Origin: Mallotus nudiflorus
Lineage: Eukaryota; Streptophyta; Magnoliopsida; Malpighiales; Euphorbiaceae
Length of the DNA stretch: 64,000 nucleotides
Assembly (NCBI GenBank): GCA_947683625.1
Contig: CANTUR010000124.1
Span: 1,550,001-1,614,000, forward strand
Direction: 5' to 3'
Shown: positions 36,270 to 48,828 of the stretch, piece after piece
Position numbering within the stretch: the stretch's first letter is position 1
How the letters are laid out: each line of letters begins with the position of its first letter
Notes under the pieces: generated by a model
Databases searched by the model: none
The model's input: the letters and a program-made list of their open reading frames with translations, nothing else
Told to the model about the DNA's origin: nothing
Position numbers and translations under genes: made by a program

Positions 36270-39065
36270 TTTTCACCTTACTTGGTATAACTCATTCTTG
36301 GCAATGGAGCTGATGTTATTGGATTTAGTACAGGCTATGAGCTTTGTCTGAGTAGGGCTGAGGTAGTTTGAGTTGGGCCCTATGATATAGGCTATTGGAC
36401 TATATCTAAGGGATGTTAAGTATGAGGCATAAGAGTAGGGGCCTATGACATTGGATTGGATGATGGAGCTTGAGCCTGTGATCTTGTATAAGGCCTCGTG
36501 CAGTTGTTTTGGGGCTCTACAGGTGCAATTGATGGATTTGCCTACAAATACAAGGCTTGTAAGATATAAAACAATTGATAACCAAACATTGCAAAATAAC
36601 AAAATGATTCATACCTGGTTACCCTTGTTTGGGCAACTACTTCTATTATGCTCCTCTTTTGAGCAAATACCACAGTATTATTTCAAGCCCTTCTTAAATA
36701 ATTTACCAACCTTCGAGGTTGGATTGGACTCATTGCTAGCTCGAACACTCTTAAGCTTTAGCTTGCCAATAAGCTTGATCAGAGGAGGGGGCTTAATTGG
36801 CTAAAATTCACTAGTTTTCATGAACCTCTTCCCAAGGACATGCATTAGAGGGAATTGGTAACATGCTTGGAATGTCTTCTTATGCTACTATGGAGATATT
36901 ACTGTGAGGGGATCAATCTTTGCATATTCTACTGCTTGAATAACATGTTGACATGGGATGCTAGTAAGCTCCCATGCCCTATATGTGCACAACTATTTGT
37001 TAAGGGACACAATGTGCCTATATGCACCATCCCCAATTTCAAATCCATCATCGCCATTAAAAACTACCTTGCAGCCTGATAAAGATAATTTGTTGTCTTA
37101 GAAATAAGTCATACAGTAATTACTAAACTCCCTATTCAACTTTACTCTTCATTCCCTCTTGTTTTTTATTCTCTTCATCACCTTAATTTGAATGTCATCA
37201 AGTATAGATATAACAGGCTTACTTCTAGCAACAAGAATCCATGCATTAAAACTCTCTATTATATTATTATCAACCATGAAAAATTTGCACTTACTGCTGA
37301 AATATGCCCTACACCAGTTATGGGGTGGGTAATTCAATAATGCTTCTGCACCTTTCTTAGTTAATTCTCTAAGCTTTGATAAATTATCCTTTCTTTAAAT
37401 GTAGACCATGCAGCAGTCTATAAATTTTTTGAACTCTCCTTGTCCATTCTTCTTTGACCAAATACTAAATATGTACCAAGCACACCATTTATGCTTAGCC
37501 TCAAGCAGAATGCTTGCAATAGCATTAATCAGACCCTACATACAACAATCCATACATTAATATACATATAACACAAACATATAAACAAGCTGAAACAAAA
37601 TAGTAATATAAGTTTGTCCATACCTTTTGCATGTCTGAAATAATAGTTAATGTTGATCCATCACTTAACTCAAGCTTTTGTGCTAACCAAGCTAGGAACT
37701 ATCTCATGTTCCCTGTATTTTTTTTTATTAATGAGTGCCCAAGCAATGGGGAACATTTGCCCCTCAACATCTACACCTACAATTGCAAGTAATTGGCCCT
37801 AGATACCTTTAAGGAAGTAACCATCTAGACCAATTAGTGGTTTACAACTTGGCTTCCAACCCTTCTTGCAGGCATCAAAATAAATAAATATCCTCTTAAA
37901 AACTCTTCTACCCTCTTGTAGAGCATTCTTACATAATTAAATCTTAGCTTTTGAACCTGGATTGCTTCTTTTCAGTGTAGCAACATATGCTTCTAAGTAA
38001 GAAAATTCCACTTTGAATGAACCATCCATTTCTTCTAAAACAATATTCTTTGCTCTTTTCAACTTAGATAAACAAACATGAAGTTTTAGTTGGAGCTCAC
38101 AATGTATTTTCATGTCAAACACCTTATAGGCAGGATTTTTATAAATTTTTTCCTTGAAATACTTAGCCAAGTATTTAGTAAAGGCTTAAGATATTTTGAA
38201 GTTTCTAAAACATGTGTGTTTAGGTTTATAGGTTTTAATTATAAGCCTTGGATTTTGCCTATCTTGTGAAACAAACAGCACAAAGGGACAATTAATATCA
38301 TTCTTACATTTAGCTTTAATTTTGAGTTTTTCATTAAGGTTCAACTTCAACCTCACCCTTAGCCACTGCATACCTTAAAATAATAGCTCTAGCTTTTTTG
38401 GCATCCCCAAATGTCATTATGAGGAAGAAATTAGGATGACCATCATTCTCATCATAGTTCACTCTCTTATTTTTCATATTAAGAACATTATGTCCTTTAT
38501 TACCCTGTTCATCCTCCCTATTTAAATTTGATTCATTTTTAGAAACGTCATCTTTATCAGGTGTTTCTTCACTAACATAGCCACTTGGGTTAATATATGT
38601 TATGTGTTTTGGGTTGTACCCACCACCACTCTCTACCTTTCTACCTTGTGTAGGTAGCTGACCCCCCACATATGCATTTTCAGTGGTCTGTGTATCAAAT
38701 TTAGGTGTAGGCAATGGAAGAACGATAAGGGCAAATAAAGGCTCATATATTTCATATTGTGCATAGAAGTGTATTTCCCTAACCCAAGTGTAATTACTAA
38801 TGTAGTACAGGATTCTCCTAATGGAATCATCATCATTAACCAAATACAAACCACTCCTTAAATCTTTAATAGGTTCAAGAACATAAATATTTTTAACATT
38901 TAAAAAATCCAACTTATTCTTATACATATATTTAATGTCTTCATAACACATAAAATTAAGGTCAAAATTAGGGAGACCATCAACTTCACCTCAAACATAT
39001 TGCACTTTTGGATTCAAAACCCAATTCCCATAGTAATGAAAGTTTATGTTCACTGTCCTATCCAT
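36270..39065 (-). pseudogene. MuDR-type MULE transposase (broken)
   Basis: DNA cut-and-paste transposase remnant. In transcript order: a PB1-like N-terminal domain from the ATG at 39065 (MDRTVNINFHYYGNWVL, then a TGA where the family has Gly); an acidic linker (open 38951-38334); a 1-base frameshift near 38350; the MuDR DNA-binding zinc domain (38371-38186, KCKNDINCPFVLF, KTYKPKHTC); the DDE core (PLIGLDGYFLKG near 37830, IAWALI); an 87-base intron (about 37540-37626) splitting the DMQK-GLINAI motif; NNIIESFNAWI (near 37260); a SWIM-type zinc finger (RAWELTSIPCQH near 36970); and a CCHC knuckle (CGICSKEEHNRSSCP near 36650). Several further stops are present. It is inactive as read, but domain order and completeness show a once autonomous element. 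Confidence 0.85.
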
Positions 39066-39380
39066 CTTGCATTATTAAATGCAATGGTTAAGTAATAGAC
39101 CTTCAATCTAAATAACACAAATGCATGTAGAACTAAAACGATGCACCAATGATATTAAACCAAAATCCCATGCAACCTATTACACAAATACTTAAATAAT
39201 CATTTTTTTCCTCTGTAATCATTATTTTTTAGAAAAGATTAAGAATTTTTTGTCTCTCTATTACATGCAATAACAACCCCACTTACCTAAAACATCAAAG
39301 CATTTTTTTCCATTTATAAGAAAATGACACACCCATTTATAAACTTCCCCATGCAGCCTTACATCAACATACCTCTATTC

Positions 39381-39385
39381 TTAGA
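39381..39385. other. Target-site duplication, left (TTAGA)
   Basis: Identical to 42609-42613. Five bases is the normal duplication length for Ty3 insertions. Confidence 0.85.
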
Positions 39386-42300
39386 TGTCACGACCCAAAA
39401 CAAGGGCCATGACCGGCGCTAGGGAACGGGAATTCTTTCGAATCCGGAACCCGTAGCAAGCCTAAAAATAAAATAAAATATACAGTAGTAATAATAATAA
39501 TATTTAATGCAGCGGGAATAAAAATCATAATTATCAAAATAAAAATCCATATCTCATATATAGATAAATCCTTTGATACAAGTCTCAGTTCAACTTCTTA
39601 AAATACATAACTCACACAAATATAATACATAAAATCCACAATTTATTTACAACTACTGCAGTGTCTAGATTATAAAAATAAAATTCAAGACTCAGATAAG
39701 CAGTTTACATAAAGAAGCCGGGGCGGAAGAAATCCGGCGTACAGGCCTGCTACTGAGGTCTGAAGATGATGACTCTACTGAAAAATAGTCAACGGAGGGG
39801 AGTTAAACCTCACTGAGTGAATTACTATAATATATATACATGCATACTAAATGACAATGCACACAATCAAAAGTATATATCTAATATGTATATATATACA
39901 AGCAAATACACGCCGATGCAATAAAATCATTTTATATATATTTATTGAAAATCACAGTTTATGAAGGATCAAATAGAACCCTAGAAAATCGCAACCTTAA
40001 AACAGTGTTAGACAACACTCTAGCCAAACAGGCTCACTTATTCCAATATATTCACTTATTCCATGTAGACAGTAGACTGACCCCGAGACACTAAGTCAAC
40101 CGAGCTCCAGCAGTCTGACTGTCAGTGTGATTGGCCCCGAGACACTTGGTCAACCGAGCTCCAGCAATCACACTCCCAAATCATATCTCACACATCAAAT
40201 AATCATATCCACAAATGGTTAGTAATATAGCCTAAATGCTATAAGTGTATCGGTATGTACTCGGTCCTAGTGCTGCCCACTAGGTAGCACGTTCTATTGA
40301 TATCCTTCATTTAATAAATAAAACATACATTCATAAAAATAAATAATGCATGAATTTAAATATAATAGCAACAATAAACCATATATACACTAGAAATATA
40401 TCAAAAATAAATCAGGTATATTTCGAGTATATATAAATTAAATAAATCCAATTACATTACAAAATAAACCAAAATTGTATTTGAAAACATTTCAAACATA
40501 ATTCATTAATAAAACATGCATATAGTTTAAAATATACAAAAAATAAACCAAAAATAAACTAAGTACTGCTCAAATTATTTATGCATATTTAATCAAAATA
40601 AAACATACATTTCTAAATCATGCACCCTAAAGCATATATATATAAAATAGTAACTCACACTTAGTGCGCTCCTCGAGATGGGTCCGACGGGCCTGGTCCA
40701 CTAGGCCTCGGTCTCGGCGCAACTAACAAACAATAAATAACAAACATCAGAAATAACCTAACAGAAAATCCTAGAAACTCGATATAGAATATTAGACACC
40801 GAAACAGAATTAGGGTTCGACCGGACATCACGTTTTACGAGAATTCTATAGAAAATTCGACAGAACCTCCCTTGTAAAATGAACATCTCTCTACTCAAAG
40901 AGTAGAGCCGGCCCTGCAAAGAAACACACTTCAAAAAATAGACACAAAAACACATCCACAACCCCTCGATTGGACTCCAAACTATAGTCTACCGACCGGG
41001 GTCCACAATTCACAAAATAATATAAAAATACCAAAAATATCCTTATATCACAGAAATACATTTAATAAGTAAAAATTACATAATTAACCTTAAAACACAG
41101 TAAAAATCGATAAAAACTCATTTTATTAGAAAAATCGTATATTATATATATAATTGAAAATAATTCACGAAAAATAATTTTAATTAATTAAAAATACTAA
41201 ATAATTTATAGAAATCATTTTTATACCTTAAATAACTATTAAAACCAATTTAATTACATTTTTAGTCAATTTATTGTAAAATTACCAAAATACCCCTATA
41301 TATATAAATATACTAAAATTACTCCAAAAATTCACCAAAAATCATATAATTATCCAAAATTAATTTTCTCAACATTTTACTCAATAATATCAATAATTAA
41401 ACTCAATTAACTAATTAATTTCAATTAAAAACACAATTAACCAAATTTTCCAAAAATTCCATAAATTAATTAAATTCAAAATAAATACATAGAAATTCAT
41501 AAAAATTCCAAATAAATTTATATAATTCATTTCAACACCTATATTTATCATAAAACACAATTTCATAATTTAATTAATTAATTTTCGAAAATTAGAAAAT
41601 AATATTAAAATATTCAAAAATACCCAAAAATCAAAATAATCTCCAAAAATTCTATAAAAATTCACATATGTAGATTAAGATAAGGGGAAAAACATTTGTG
41701 AAGGAATTTTTCATGAATCAATCAATTCAAAGTTCAAAAAATAAAAAATCCTAAAATGGCCGAATTACAAAAATCAAAACCTAAGCAAATCAAGACCATT
41801 TTAAGTGAAACAAAGCTTGGAATCACACTCACCGGAGCTTAAGGAGAAGAAAGAGACTGGCGGTGTCAAAAACGGTGGTCGAAAACGTTGTGAACGACGT
41901 TAGCTCCCACTTTCGGCTTTTCGATAAAAAACGACTTACAAACGCCGGAAACTGTTGCAACAGGCGGCGAGAAAGGCTGAGAAAGGAGGTGGCACGCCGG
42001 GAGGCACACCGACGGCAAGAAAATGGGATGGCAGGCGACGGAACGATGATGGGGACGGTGATCGGGAGTGAGGGAGTTCGGGTGGCAATTTTGTAAATAA
42101 CTCAAGTTTTATAATTTATTTTAATATTAAATGTATATATGTATATATATATACTTTACACTATATATTAAAATAATATAAAATCACACACATTAAATAT
42201 ACACCACACACATATAATTTAATATTTTAAAATTTAATACACTTAAAAATAATTAAATAATATTAAAACTAATAATAAATAATAAAATATTAGGGTAATA

Positions 42301-42608
42301 TTAATTAAACCCTAATTAAATAAATAATTACACAAACATACATTATTTAGTATTTTAAAAATATATATGAGTTCATGCAAGTCCGTAAATCTATTTAAAA
42401 TAATTAATAATACATAATTTACGTGAAAATTTCCCCGAAAATAGAATTCTCGAAAAAATTTTACGTAAAGCACTTAAAATAATACACAATAATTAAAATA
42501 GGTTTTAAATACATATCAACTCGTAAAAATATCATAATTATACACAAAATTATTAACACTGCATATCCCGATGCAGTATTAAAATATTTAAAAATATGGG
42601 ATATTACA
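39386..42608 (-). repeat. Solo LTR of a Ty3-type retrotransposon, nested in the MULE
   Basis: 3,223 bp, TGTCACGACCC...GGGATATTACA on the + strand; read on the minus strand it is TGTAATATCCC...GGGTCGTGACA, a pattern seen in long chromovirus-type (Tekay/Del) LTRs. It is bounded on both sides by the same five bases, TTAGA (39381-39385 and 42609-42613). No internal gag-pol lies inside, so it is a solo LTR formed by LTR-LTR recombination. The frames at 41863-42105 on both strands lie in its GC-richer part and are not convincing genes. Confidence 0.85.
40078..40176. repeat. 54-bp tandem duplication inside the solo LTR
   Basis: CCCCGAGACACTWRGTCAAC followed by CGAGCTCCAGCARTC occurs at 40081 and again at 40135. 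Confidence 0.8.
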
Positions 42609-42613
42609 TTAGA
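42609..42613. other. Target-site duplication, right (TTAGA)
   Basis: Identical to 39381-39385; MULE sequence resumes here. Confidence 0.85.
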
Positions 42614-42884
42614 ACTTTAATTTCAGTCCCCAAAACTACTTCTCTTTAGTCCCCTTTTCAATTGCGCTGCTTCAACGATTTGGTACAACCTTTAGTGTCT
42701 TAAAAAGCTTTGTAAAGATAAAACTTCCCTTTGATATTCAATTCTAGCTTAGGGTTACTCCTTGCCACTGTTAGATGTATTAACTTTCTCTGCTAAGCTT
42801 TGATAGAAGGAAGAGGTAATTGAAGCATTTAATGCAAATCTTTACGTTACTGCCCAATTTTAACGTTAATGAAACAAATATAAT

Positions 42885-43282
42885 CCGTTATGTTACTAAA
42901 TGGTCAGATGATCTAACTTTTATACCTTTAGGAGGGCGTTTAGACCAAAATGACTTTCCGAGGCCCAATTGAACCATGGCCCAAACATTAAGGATTTAAC
43001 TGCACCTTTTCCTTTTATCCTTTCCCATCATTATCTTTCCCTTCTTCTTTTTTACCCTTTTCTCTCTCTCTTTCTTCTTTCATCTATAACTGATTACTTT
43101 TTTTTTCCTTCGGTTTTACATGGTTAAATTCTTTACTCTCTCCATCTTTCCCAAACAATAAATTTCTAAAGCTCAATTCATTTATTTCTCTAAATTCCCA
43201 AATCATGAATTATCAAAATAAATGAAATCAAAAGAATTGAATTATTTTTTAGGCCTAATTGAACCATGGCCCAAACATTAAC
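42885..43282 (-). repeat. MULE right terminal inverted repeat with an extra outer segment
   Basis: 42885-43255 mirrors the left TIR. A further ~27 bases (43256-43282, AATTGAACCATGGCCC...) repeat a segment already present inside the TIR at about 42968-42993. The left end lacks this outer copy. Confidence 0.75.
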
Positions 43283-43883
43283 GATTTTCCATCACTAGAT
43301 GATTATTTTACTAATCATTTTTAAAGAAGTTTTAATTTGTAATTAATTAGTTTATTTTTGGTTTATGTATGGTTTATTTTTAGTATTTTTATGTTTATTT
43401 TTACCAAACGTTGTAACCCTTAATCCCTATCCCTTTTATTTGGAATGAATGGTTGTAAATTATTTTTATTTATTTTATTTTATTTTATTTTATTTGTGAT
43501 TGAATGTTGGGAATATAAGCATGAAATGGTATTAATGTGCAAACTTGGGATAAAATCTAAAATTAGAAAACCAATAGCATTTAACATGTTAATAAGGAAA
43601 TAATTTAATAATCAAAGGTACTAAAATATAAAACACACATGGAGGCCAGTCACAAGGTTGGGTGGGCATTCCAAAAGCCCATACACAGTTTTTGAACCCG
43701 ATCTCTAATGACGGCTTCTAAGAACCTCCGTGGAATCTAGTTATTGTGTCCCAGCTTTTATCTGAGTGGCGACTCCATCTCCATTTTGGGCCCCAAGCCC
43801 ACTATGTATTTTCTAATGAGCCTGAGCTTGTATAGTGTCGTGGTTGCTAACACTTGAGCGTGCGACTAAAATTGCCGCCTATA
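43283..43883 (+). repeat. Ogre copy B 5' LTR (5' part missing)
   Basis: The last ~270 bases (43614-43883) match the 3' LTR at 56872-57149. The upstream part matches copy A in reverse (6419-6890). The left end stops where the MULE terminus begins. Confidence 0.85.
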
Positions 43884-43884
43884 G

Positions 43885-43904
43885 TGGCAACTCCACTAGG
43901 GATA
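43885..43904 (+). other. Ogre primer-binding site
   Basis: TGGCAACTCCACTAGGGATA follows the LTR end. Ogre elements are primed by tRNA-Arg, whose 3' end would pair with a TGGCGACTC-type sequence; one base differs (A for G). The homologous site is deleted in copy A. Confidence 0.7.
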
Positions 43905-44767
43905 GAGAAATTGATTCTAAGTGTTTTGTAATTTATCATCTTTGATTATTTCTTTATTTCCTTTGCAAATTTTGCATTCATTACACATTTTCACACAATG
44001 CACTCCAAGTCCCAAATAAACTAACAACAGTCTTTGCTTTACTGCCTATGTTTCACTCAAACCTAGTGGTGAGGTATTTGATTATTGCCACTTATGGCAC
44101 GTACCTATCCTTGTCGCACGGATCCTTTAGTGGGGAGACGTAATGGATGTATATAGTTGTGGGAGCCAAAGCCTATTACCTAAGACTCAGCTCGTGTAAT
44201 GACCTAGCAATTTTCACTAGGATTTTTTTTTTCAAATTCATGTGTTTTATGCCATATGGTAATCCTTTAAATAAGACCTAAGCCCATTATAAATAAACCT
44301 TGACAAGATGGGCCTCTTATGCCTATTATTAACACATTTCAAAGGGATCTTGACAAGGTGGGGTGGGCCTTTGATATCATTCTTTGCTCGTTTAAAATGG
44401 ACTTTGGAATTATTTAAGGAGTTACCATTTATTTGTACCATCTTGAGAGTTATCTTGCATTCTTCGATTTTATTATCCCCCGTTGATAATCAAAACCCAG
44501 AATAAAAAATCTAGGATAAGGAACTCACCATTGAACATGTATGTCAGAGAAATAAGGGTGGAGATATTATTAGAGAGCTTTTTATTTTTGTCCTCTGATA
44601 CATGCATATATGTTTTTTTCTTTTTACCAATAGGTTTGCATTTTATGCATACATACCATGCATGTTTCTGACCCTTAATGGTTGCAGATATAGATTTAAA
44701 GCAGTTTACCAGTTGGAAGCAGTCTGATACCGATCACCTGGTTAGAATCTATAAAGAGATCAAGATG
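43905..44767 (+). other. Ogre copy B leader
   Basis: Non-coding. The part from 44182 aligns with copy A 6418-5834. Short frames inside are not supported. Confidence 0.7.
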
Positions 44768-46490
44768 GCAGAATTTGATGTTAAAGCCTTCAAGGAATAG
44801 TTGGAAGCTGAAATGGCCAAACAAACCAAGATGATCATGAGAGAAATTATGGGGGAAATGATGGGTACAACTAGAGGAAAACTACTAGCACCTCAGCCGG
44901 CAGCGCCCTAACCACTAGCACCTCAGCCAGCAATGCCCCAACCACCAGCACCTCAACCTCAACCTTTTAATTCGGATGCCGAGGTTCCTAAAAGGTAAGA
45001 GGTAGAGGATGATCAGCAAACAGTATTAGTAGAACCTATTATCCATTAAAAAGATGATACCCTGGGAAATGTAGAGAAGCCAGACTAGGCTAAAGACCTT
45101 GTCAAGTCTATAGCTCAAATGCAGTTGATGATGAAGGAAAAAGGGATCGATGCCCCAATGAGCTATTTTAAGTTGAGCCTGGATAAGGATAATGATCCTT
45201 TACCATGGAAGTTCAAATTCTCTAACATAAAGAAGTTCATTGGCATAGAGGATGCTCACCTTCATTTAAAGTAGTATATGACCCATATAAAGACGACTGA
45301 ACTGACTAAAGCATATATTGTAAAGCAATTCCCTTTATCTCTGGAAGGAGCATCCATCAGATGGTATTACGCTCTAGAATCCCATGTTCAAGTTAATTAA
45401 GAGGAATTATGCGCTGCATTCATCAAGCAGTATAGTCTCAATATTCACATAGAGGCTTTTTTGAGAGACTTACAGAATGTGAAGCAGAAGTTTAATGAAT
45501 CTTTTACGGATTATTTGGTCAGGTGGAGAGCCAAATTAGTAGAGATGAAACAATGACCCGTAGAATCTTATCAGCTGGTAATAGCCATGGAAGGATGTGT
45601 ACTCCCTCTCTCTAAGAAGTTGAGGGATTTAGGGATTCAAAACTTTGAGGAGTTGTATAGGTTTGGAGTATAGAAAGAATAAGACCTTACGCAAGAAAAG
45701 TTCTTCAGTGGAAGATCTATGAATAGAGAAGGGTTTGGATCTAGCAGAGGAGTTGGGTCAAGTGAAAATATATAGATCAACACAGTCATACAATCCTAAA
45801 GGTCTTCTAATTTGGGAAGACCCCTCTCCAAAGTCCTAGAAAAACTGATTGAGAATAACCTTCTACAACCCTTACCTAAATGACCTCCTTTTCCAAATGC
45901 CGACATGAAGCTATACTACAAGTACCATTAGAATATTGGGCATAATACAGAAAGTTGCACTCACCTAAAACATAAGATTCAAGATTTAATCAATTTTGAA
46001 GAAATAACCGACTCAAAAAATAGAAAACCAAACATCCAAAATAACCTTTTACCCAAGTACCAAAATGTACCACCACCATATCCCCATATTCTGATGATTA
46101 ACGCGGGTCTAAAAGAGGAATAAGTCATTAATTCCTTTATTGACATCGTACCCACACTACCAAAACCATAATTAAAAGACCTAAATTTAAGACAACAGGC
46201 CATTGAGTCTTATGTAAATGTGCTTAATATTTGGAGTTCTGATGATGAAGAGGGAGGAGTAGTTGATTTGTGGAAGAATAATGAGAAAAAAGCAACACAG
46301 TCCACTAAGAAATCAAAGGAGGAGGAGGAAGAGGTAAAAAAGGTCGAGGTAGAGAAAGGGGGAAGTAATTTAAAAGAGGGACCAAAGAAAGATAAGAAAG
46401 CTGAGGAGATTATTGAGACCAAAAGAGACGAGAAAACTCTTTCCAGTATTTGGGAGTTGCTTATGAACTCCTAAGCTCATCGGGAAGCAC
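44768..46490 (+). pseudogene. Ogre copy B gag and acidic linker (broken)
   Basis: Starts MAEFDVKAFKE, then MAKQTKMIMREIMGEMMG and a Pro/Ala/Gln repeat. The retrotransposon gag domain follows (WKFKFSNIKKFIG, FPLSLEGASIRWYYALES, AAFIKQYSLNI, LQNVKQKFNESFTDYL), then a zinc-knuckle-like remnant near 45915 and a Lys/Glu-rich segment (46220-46474). More than ten in-frame stops are present, nearly all where CAA, CAG, CGA or TGG would fit, indicating C-to-T decay. In working elements gag forms the RNA-packaging particle. Confidence 0.8.
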
Positions 46491-46495
46491 TGGTT

Positions 46496-47317
46496 ATGGC
46501 TCTTGATCATAAAAAGATACCTTCAACACACACTCCAAAGAGAATGGTGGATTCACTAACTAAAAGCCCTCAGGGGGTAATTATTTTCATAGATAATGAC
46601 CTGCCATTAAAAGGAAGGGATCACAGTAAAGCCTTGTTCATTAAGGTCGAAGTAAAAGGCAATTTGACATGTTATGTTATGGTCGATAATGGGTTAGCCA
46701 TTAATGTATGTCCTCTAAAGATCTTACCAAAATTAGGCTTGACAGTAGCTGATGTGAAGCCCTCTGATGTAGTTATAAAGGCTTATGATGATATGAAAAG
46801 GCTAGTTGAGGGAACTTTCCAGGCTTTGGTCAAGACTAGACCTATTGAAGTTTGGGTTAACCTCCATATGATAAATATTCCAGTCACCTTCGCTATTCTA
46901 CTAGGGAGACCATGGTTCCATCCTTTAGGGGGAGTGCCATCTTCCATTCATCAAAAGATCAAATTTCCATATGAGGGAAGGGTGGTTACTATAATGGCTG
47001 AAATAGAGGCTACAATTGCTGCATTAAAATTAACTCTTATTAAGATCCCGAACAACCCGAGTTTTGAAGTTTGTATGATTTATGAAGATGAGCTAGACCC
47101 AAAGATTTTCAGTATAATAAAAATTTTGCAGTTCATGCCTAGGATGGGATTAGGGAGGAATCAGCAGGGCCCATCAAAATTCATTGAACTTAAGGTATCG
47201 ATCTTGAAGCATGGGGTAGGATATCTAGGGGAAAATGAGTCTGATGAAAAGGAAAAGGCTGAGGATAAGTCTAATAAGAACAGAATTAGGGCTAAGCTAA
47301 AGAAAAAGATGCTCTAG
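46496..47317 (+). pseudogene. Ogre copy B aspartic protease
   Basis: Open over 273 codons. The catalytic block is YVMVDNGLAINVCPL (Asp-Asn-Gly, as in Ogre proteases). The C-terminal part has ILLGRPWFHPLGGVPSSIH. Downstream comes the linker with a GLGRNQQGPSKFIEL segment. This is the longest intact piece of pol, but it is isolated from neighbours by stops, so no polyprotein can be made. It is homologous to 4177-3178 of copy A. Confidence 0.85.
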
Positions 47318-47950
47318 GAAACATTTGTAGAGGAAGGTGCCAATTACCCCTACCAAGGAGCTTCTGAGCCTTTGATGATCACTGAAAAGTTGGTCCTCGG
47401 GTTTGAAATCTTCACTAAATATATGGATGGGATAAAATAATTATTTGTTAAAGAGCCTATGGTAAAAGAGCTGGTACTGACTTCAGAACCAGAGGGGGAC
47501 ATTCCTACAGTAGAGCTGAAGGATGCTGTTAACAAGGAAGAGGAATTCAACTTTGAAGACTTTGTCCTTAATTCTATTATGGATGTTTTCTATAATGACA
47601 TTGAATTTTCTTTTTCTAATTTGTTTAAGACTGATGACATTTGTCTTTCTAAAGTTAATGTGATGAAGTCTGATTATGCTTACTTATGTGATGTGTTTCC
47701 TAATGGTTATGTTGTGTATGATGATAATTTCATGCATAGTTTGACATTAATTCAGTGCAAACTGAATCATTTAATCTAGGAACAAGTGATAACCCTAAAA
47801 ATATATTTATTGGCTCTAACTTAACTCCTGATGAGATAGAAAAAATGAAAGAAACTCTTAAACGAAGACATAAAGTATTTGCTTGAGGCTATGAGGATAT
47901 GCCTGGGATCGATAGAGAGATTACAGAATAGAGGATTCCCACATATTCTC
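47318..47950 (+). pseudogene. Ogre copy B protease-RT linker
   Basis: Acidic spacer (open 47459-47779), then a segment ending in the YEDMPGIDREI motif that precedes RT, with a TGA just before it where Trp is expected. Collinear with copy A 3177-2711. Confidence 0.75.
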
Positions 47951-48828
47951 ATATCACACCAATAAAGCAGAAGAAAAGAAGATTAAGGCCAGAATGGGCT
48001 CTCCTAGTCAAAGAGGAAGTAGAAAAACAACTGATAGTAAAGTTCCTAGAAGTGGTAGATGACACCCTGTGGTTGGCTAACATAGTCCCAGTTCCCAAGA
48101 AAGATGGTAAAGTCAGGATGTGTGTGGACTATAAGGACTTGAACAAGGCTTATCCAAAGAATAATTTTCCTCTACCACACATTGACACTTTAGTCGATAG
48201 TGTAGCTTCCAACACCATGTACTGCTTTATGGAAGGCTTCTCAGGATACAATCAGATTACGATGGTAGTGATTAACAAGTTGAAGAATTCTTTCATCACT
48301 GAGTGGGGTGTATACTGTTACACAGTTATGCCATTTGGGTTAAAAAATGCAAAGGCTACTTACCAAAGAATGGCTACTACATTGTTACATGACCTGATCC
48401 ACAAAGAGATAGAAGTGTATGTAGATGATATGATGGTGAAATCTCTAACCATAGAAGGGCATTTCGAAGCCTTAAATAAGTTCTTGGCAAGAGTTGAAAA
48501 GTACAACCTCAGATTGAATCCAAAGAAATATCTTTTTGGGGTGACATCTGGGAAACTATTAGGACACATTGTTAGTCAAAAAGGCATAGAGGTGGATTCA
48601 GAGAAAGTCAAAGCAATCAGAGAAATGCCTACACCAAAGAATGAGAAAGAAGTTAGAGGGTTTATAGGAAGGCTACAGTACATCAACAGGTTCATAGCCA
48701 AACTGACTACCATTTATGAGCTAATCTTTAAGCTTTTAAAGAAGAATCAGCCGATCATCTGGGATGATAAGTGTCAGCGAAGCTTTAAAACTATCAAGCA
48801 GTATTTGATGAATCCTCCAGTCTTATAA
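47951..48828 (+). pseudogene. Ogre copy B reverse transcriptase
   Basis: Open from 48052 to 48828. The motifs are LANIVPVPKKDGKVRMCVDY, FMEGFSGYNQI, TVMPFGLKNAKATYQRM, YVDDMMVKS, GHIVSQKGIEV and GFIGRLQYINRFIAK. The first catalytic-Asp block carries Glu (MEGF), while the YVDD box is kept. The RT copies element RNA into DNA in functional relatives; with this change and the surrounding stops it is inactive. It matches copy A, whose lesion is in the other box. Confidence 0.9.

Larger units (their letters stand above)
34330..43282. mobile_element. Mutator-like element (MULE) with long TIRs, carrying a GRF gene
   Basis: Long terminal inverted repeats (about 34338-34705 and 42885-43255) enclose a divergently oriented GRF zinc-finger gene near the left end and a MuDR-type transposase on the minus strand. 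A 3.2-kb solo LTR is nested between the transposase start and the right TIR. Without it the element is about 5.7 kb. No 9-bp target duplication is visible, because the left neighbour is the LARD-like element and the right one a truncated Ogre LTR. Confidence 0.8.

Noticed and set aside
36445..37079. + strand frames of 119 and 74 codons
   Set aside because: Antisense shadows of the MULE transposase SWIM and CCHC finger region, which reads on the minus strand.
41863..42105. Open frames on both strands in the GC-richer patch
   Set aside because: They lie inside the solo LTR and resemble no protein; at most a 5' UTR ORF of the retroelement.
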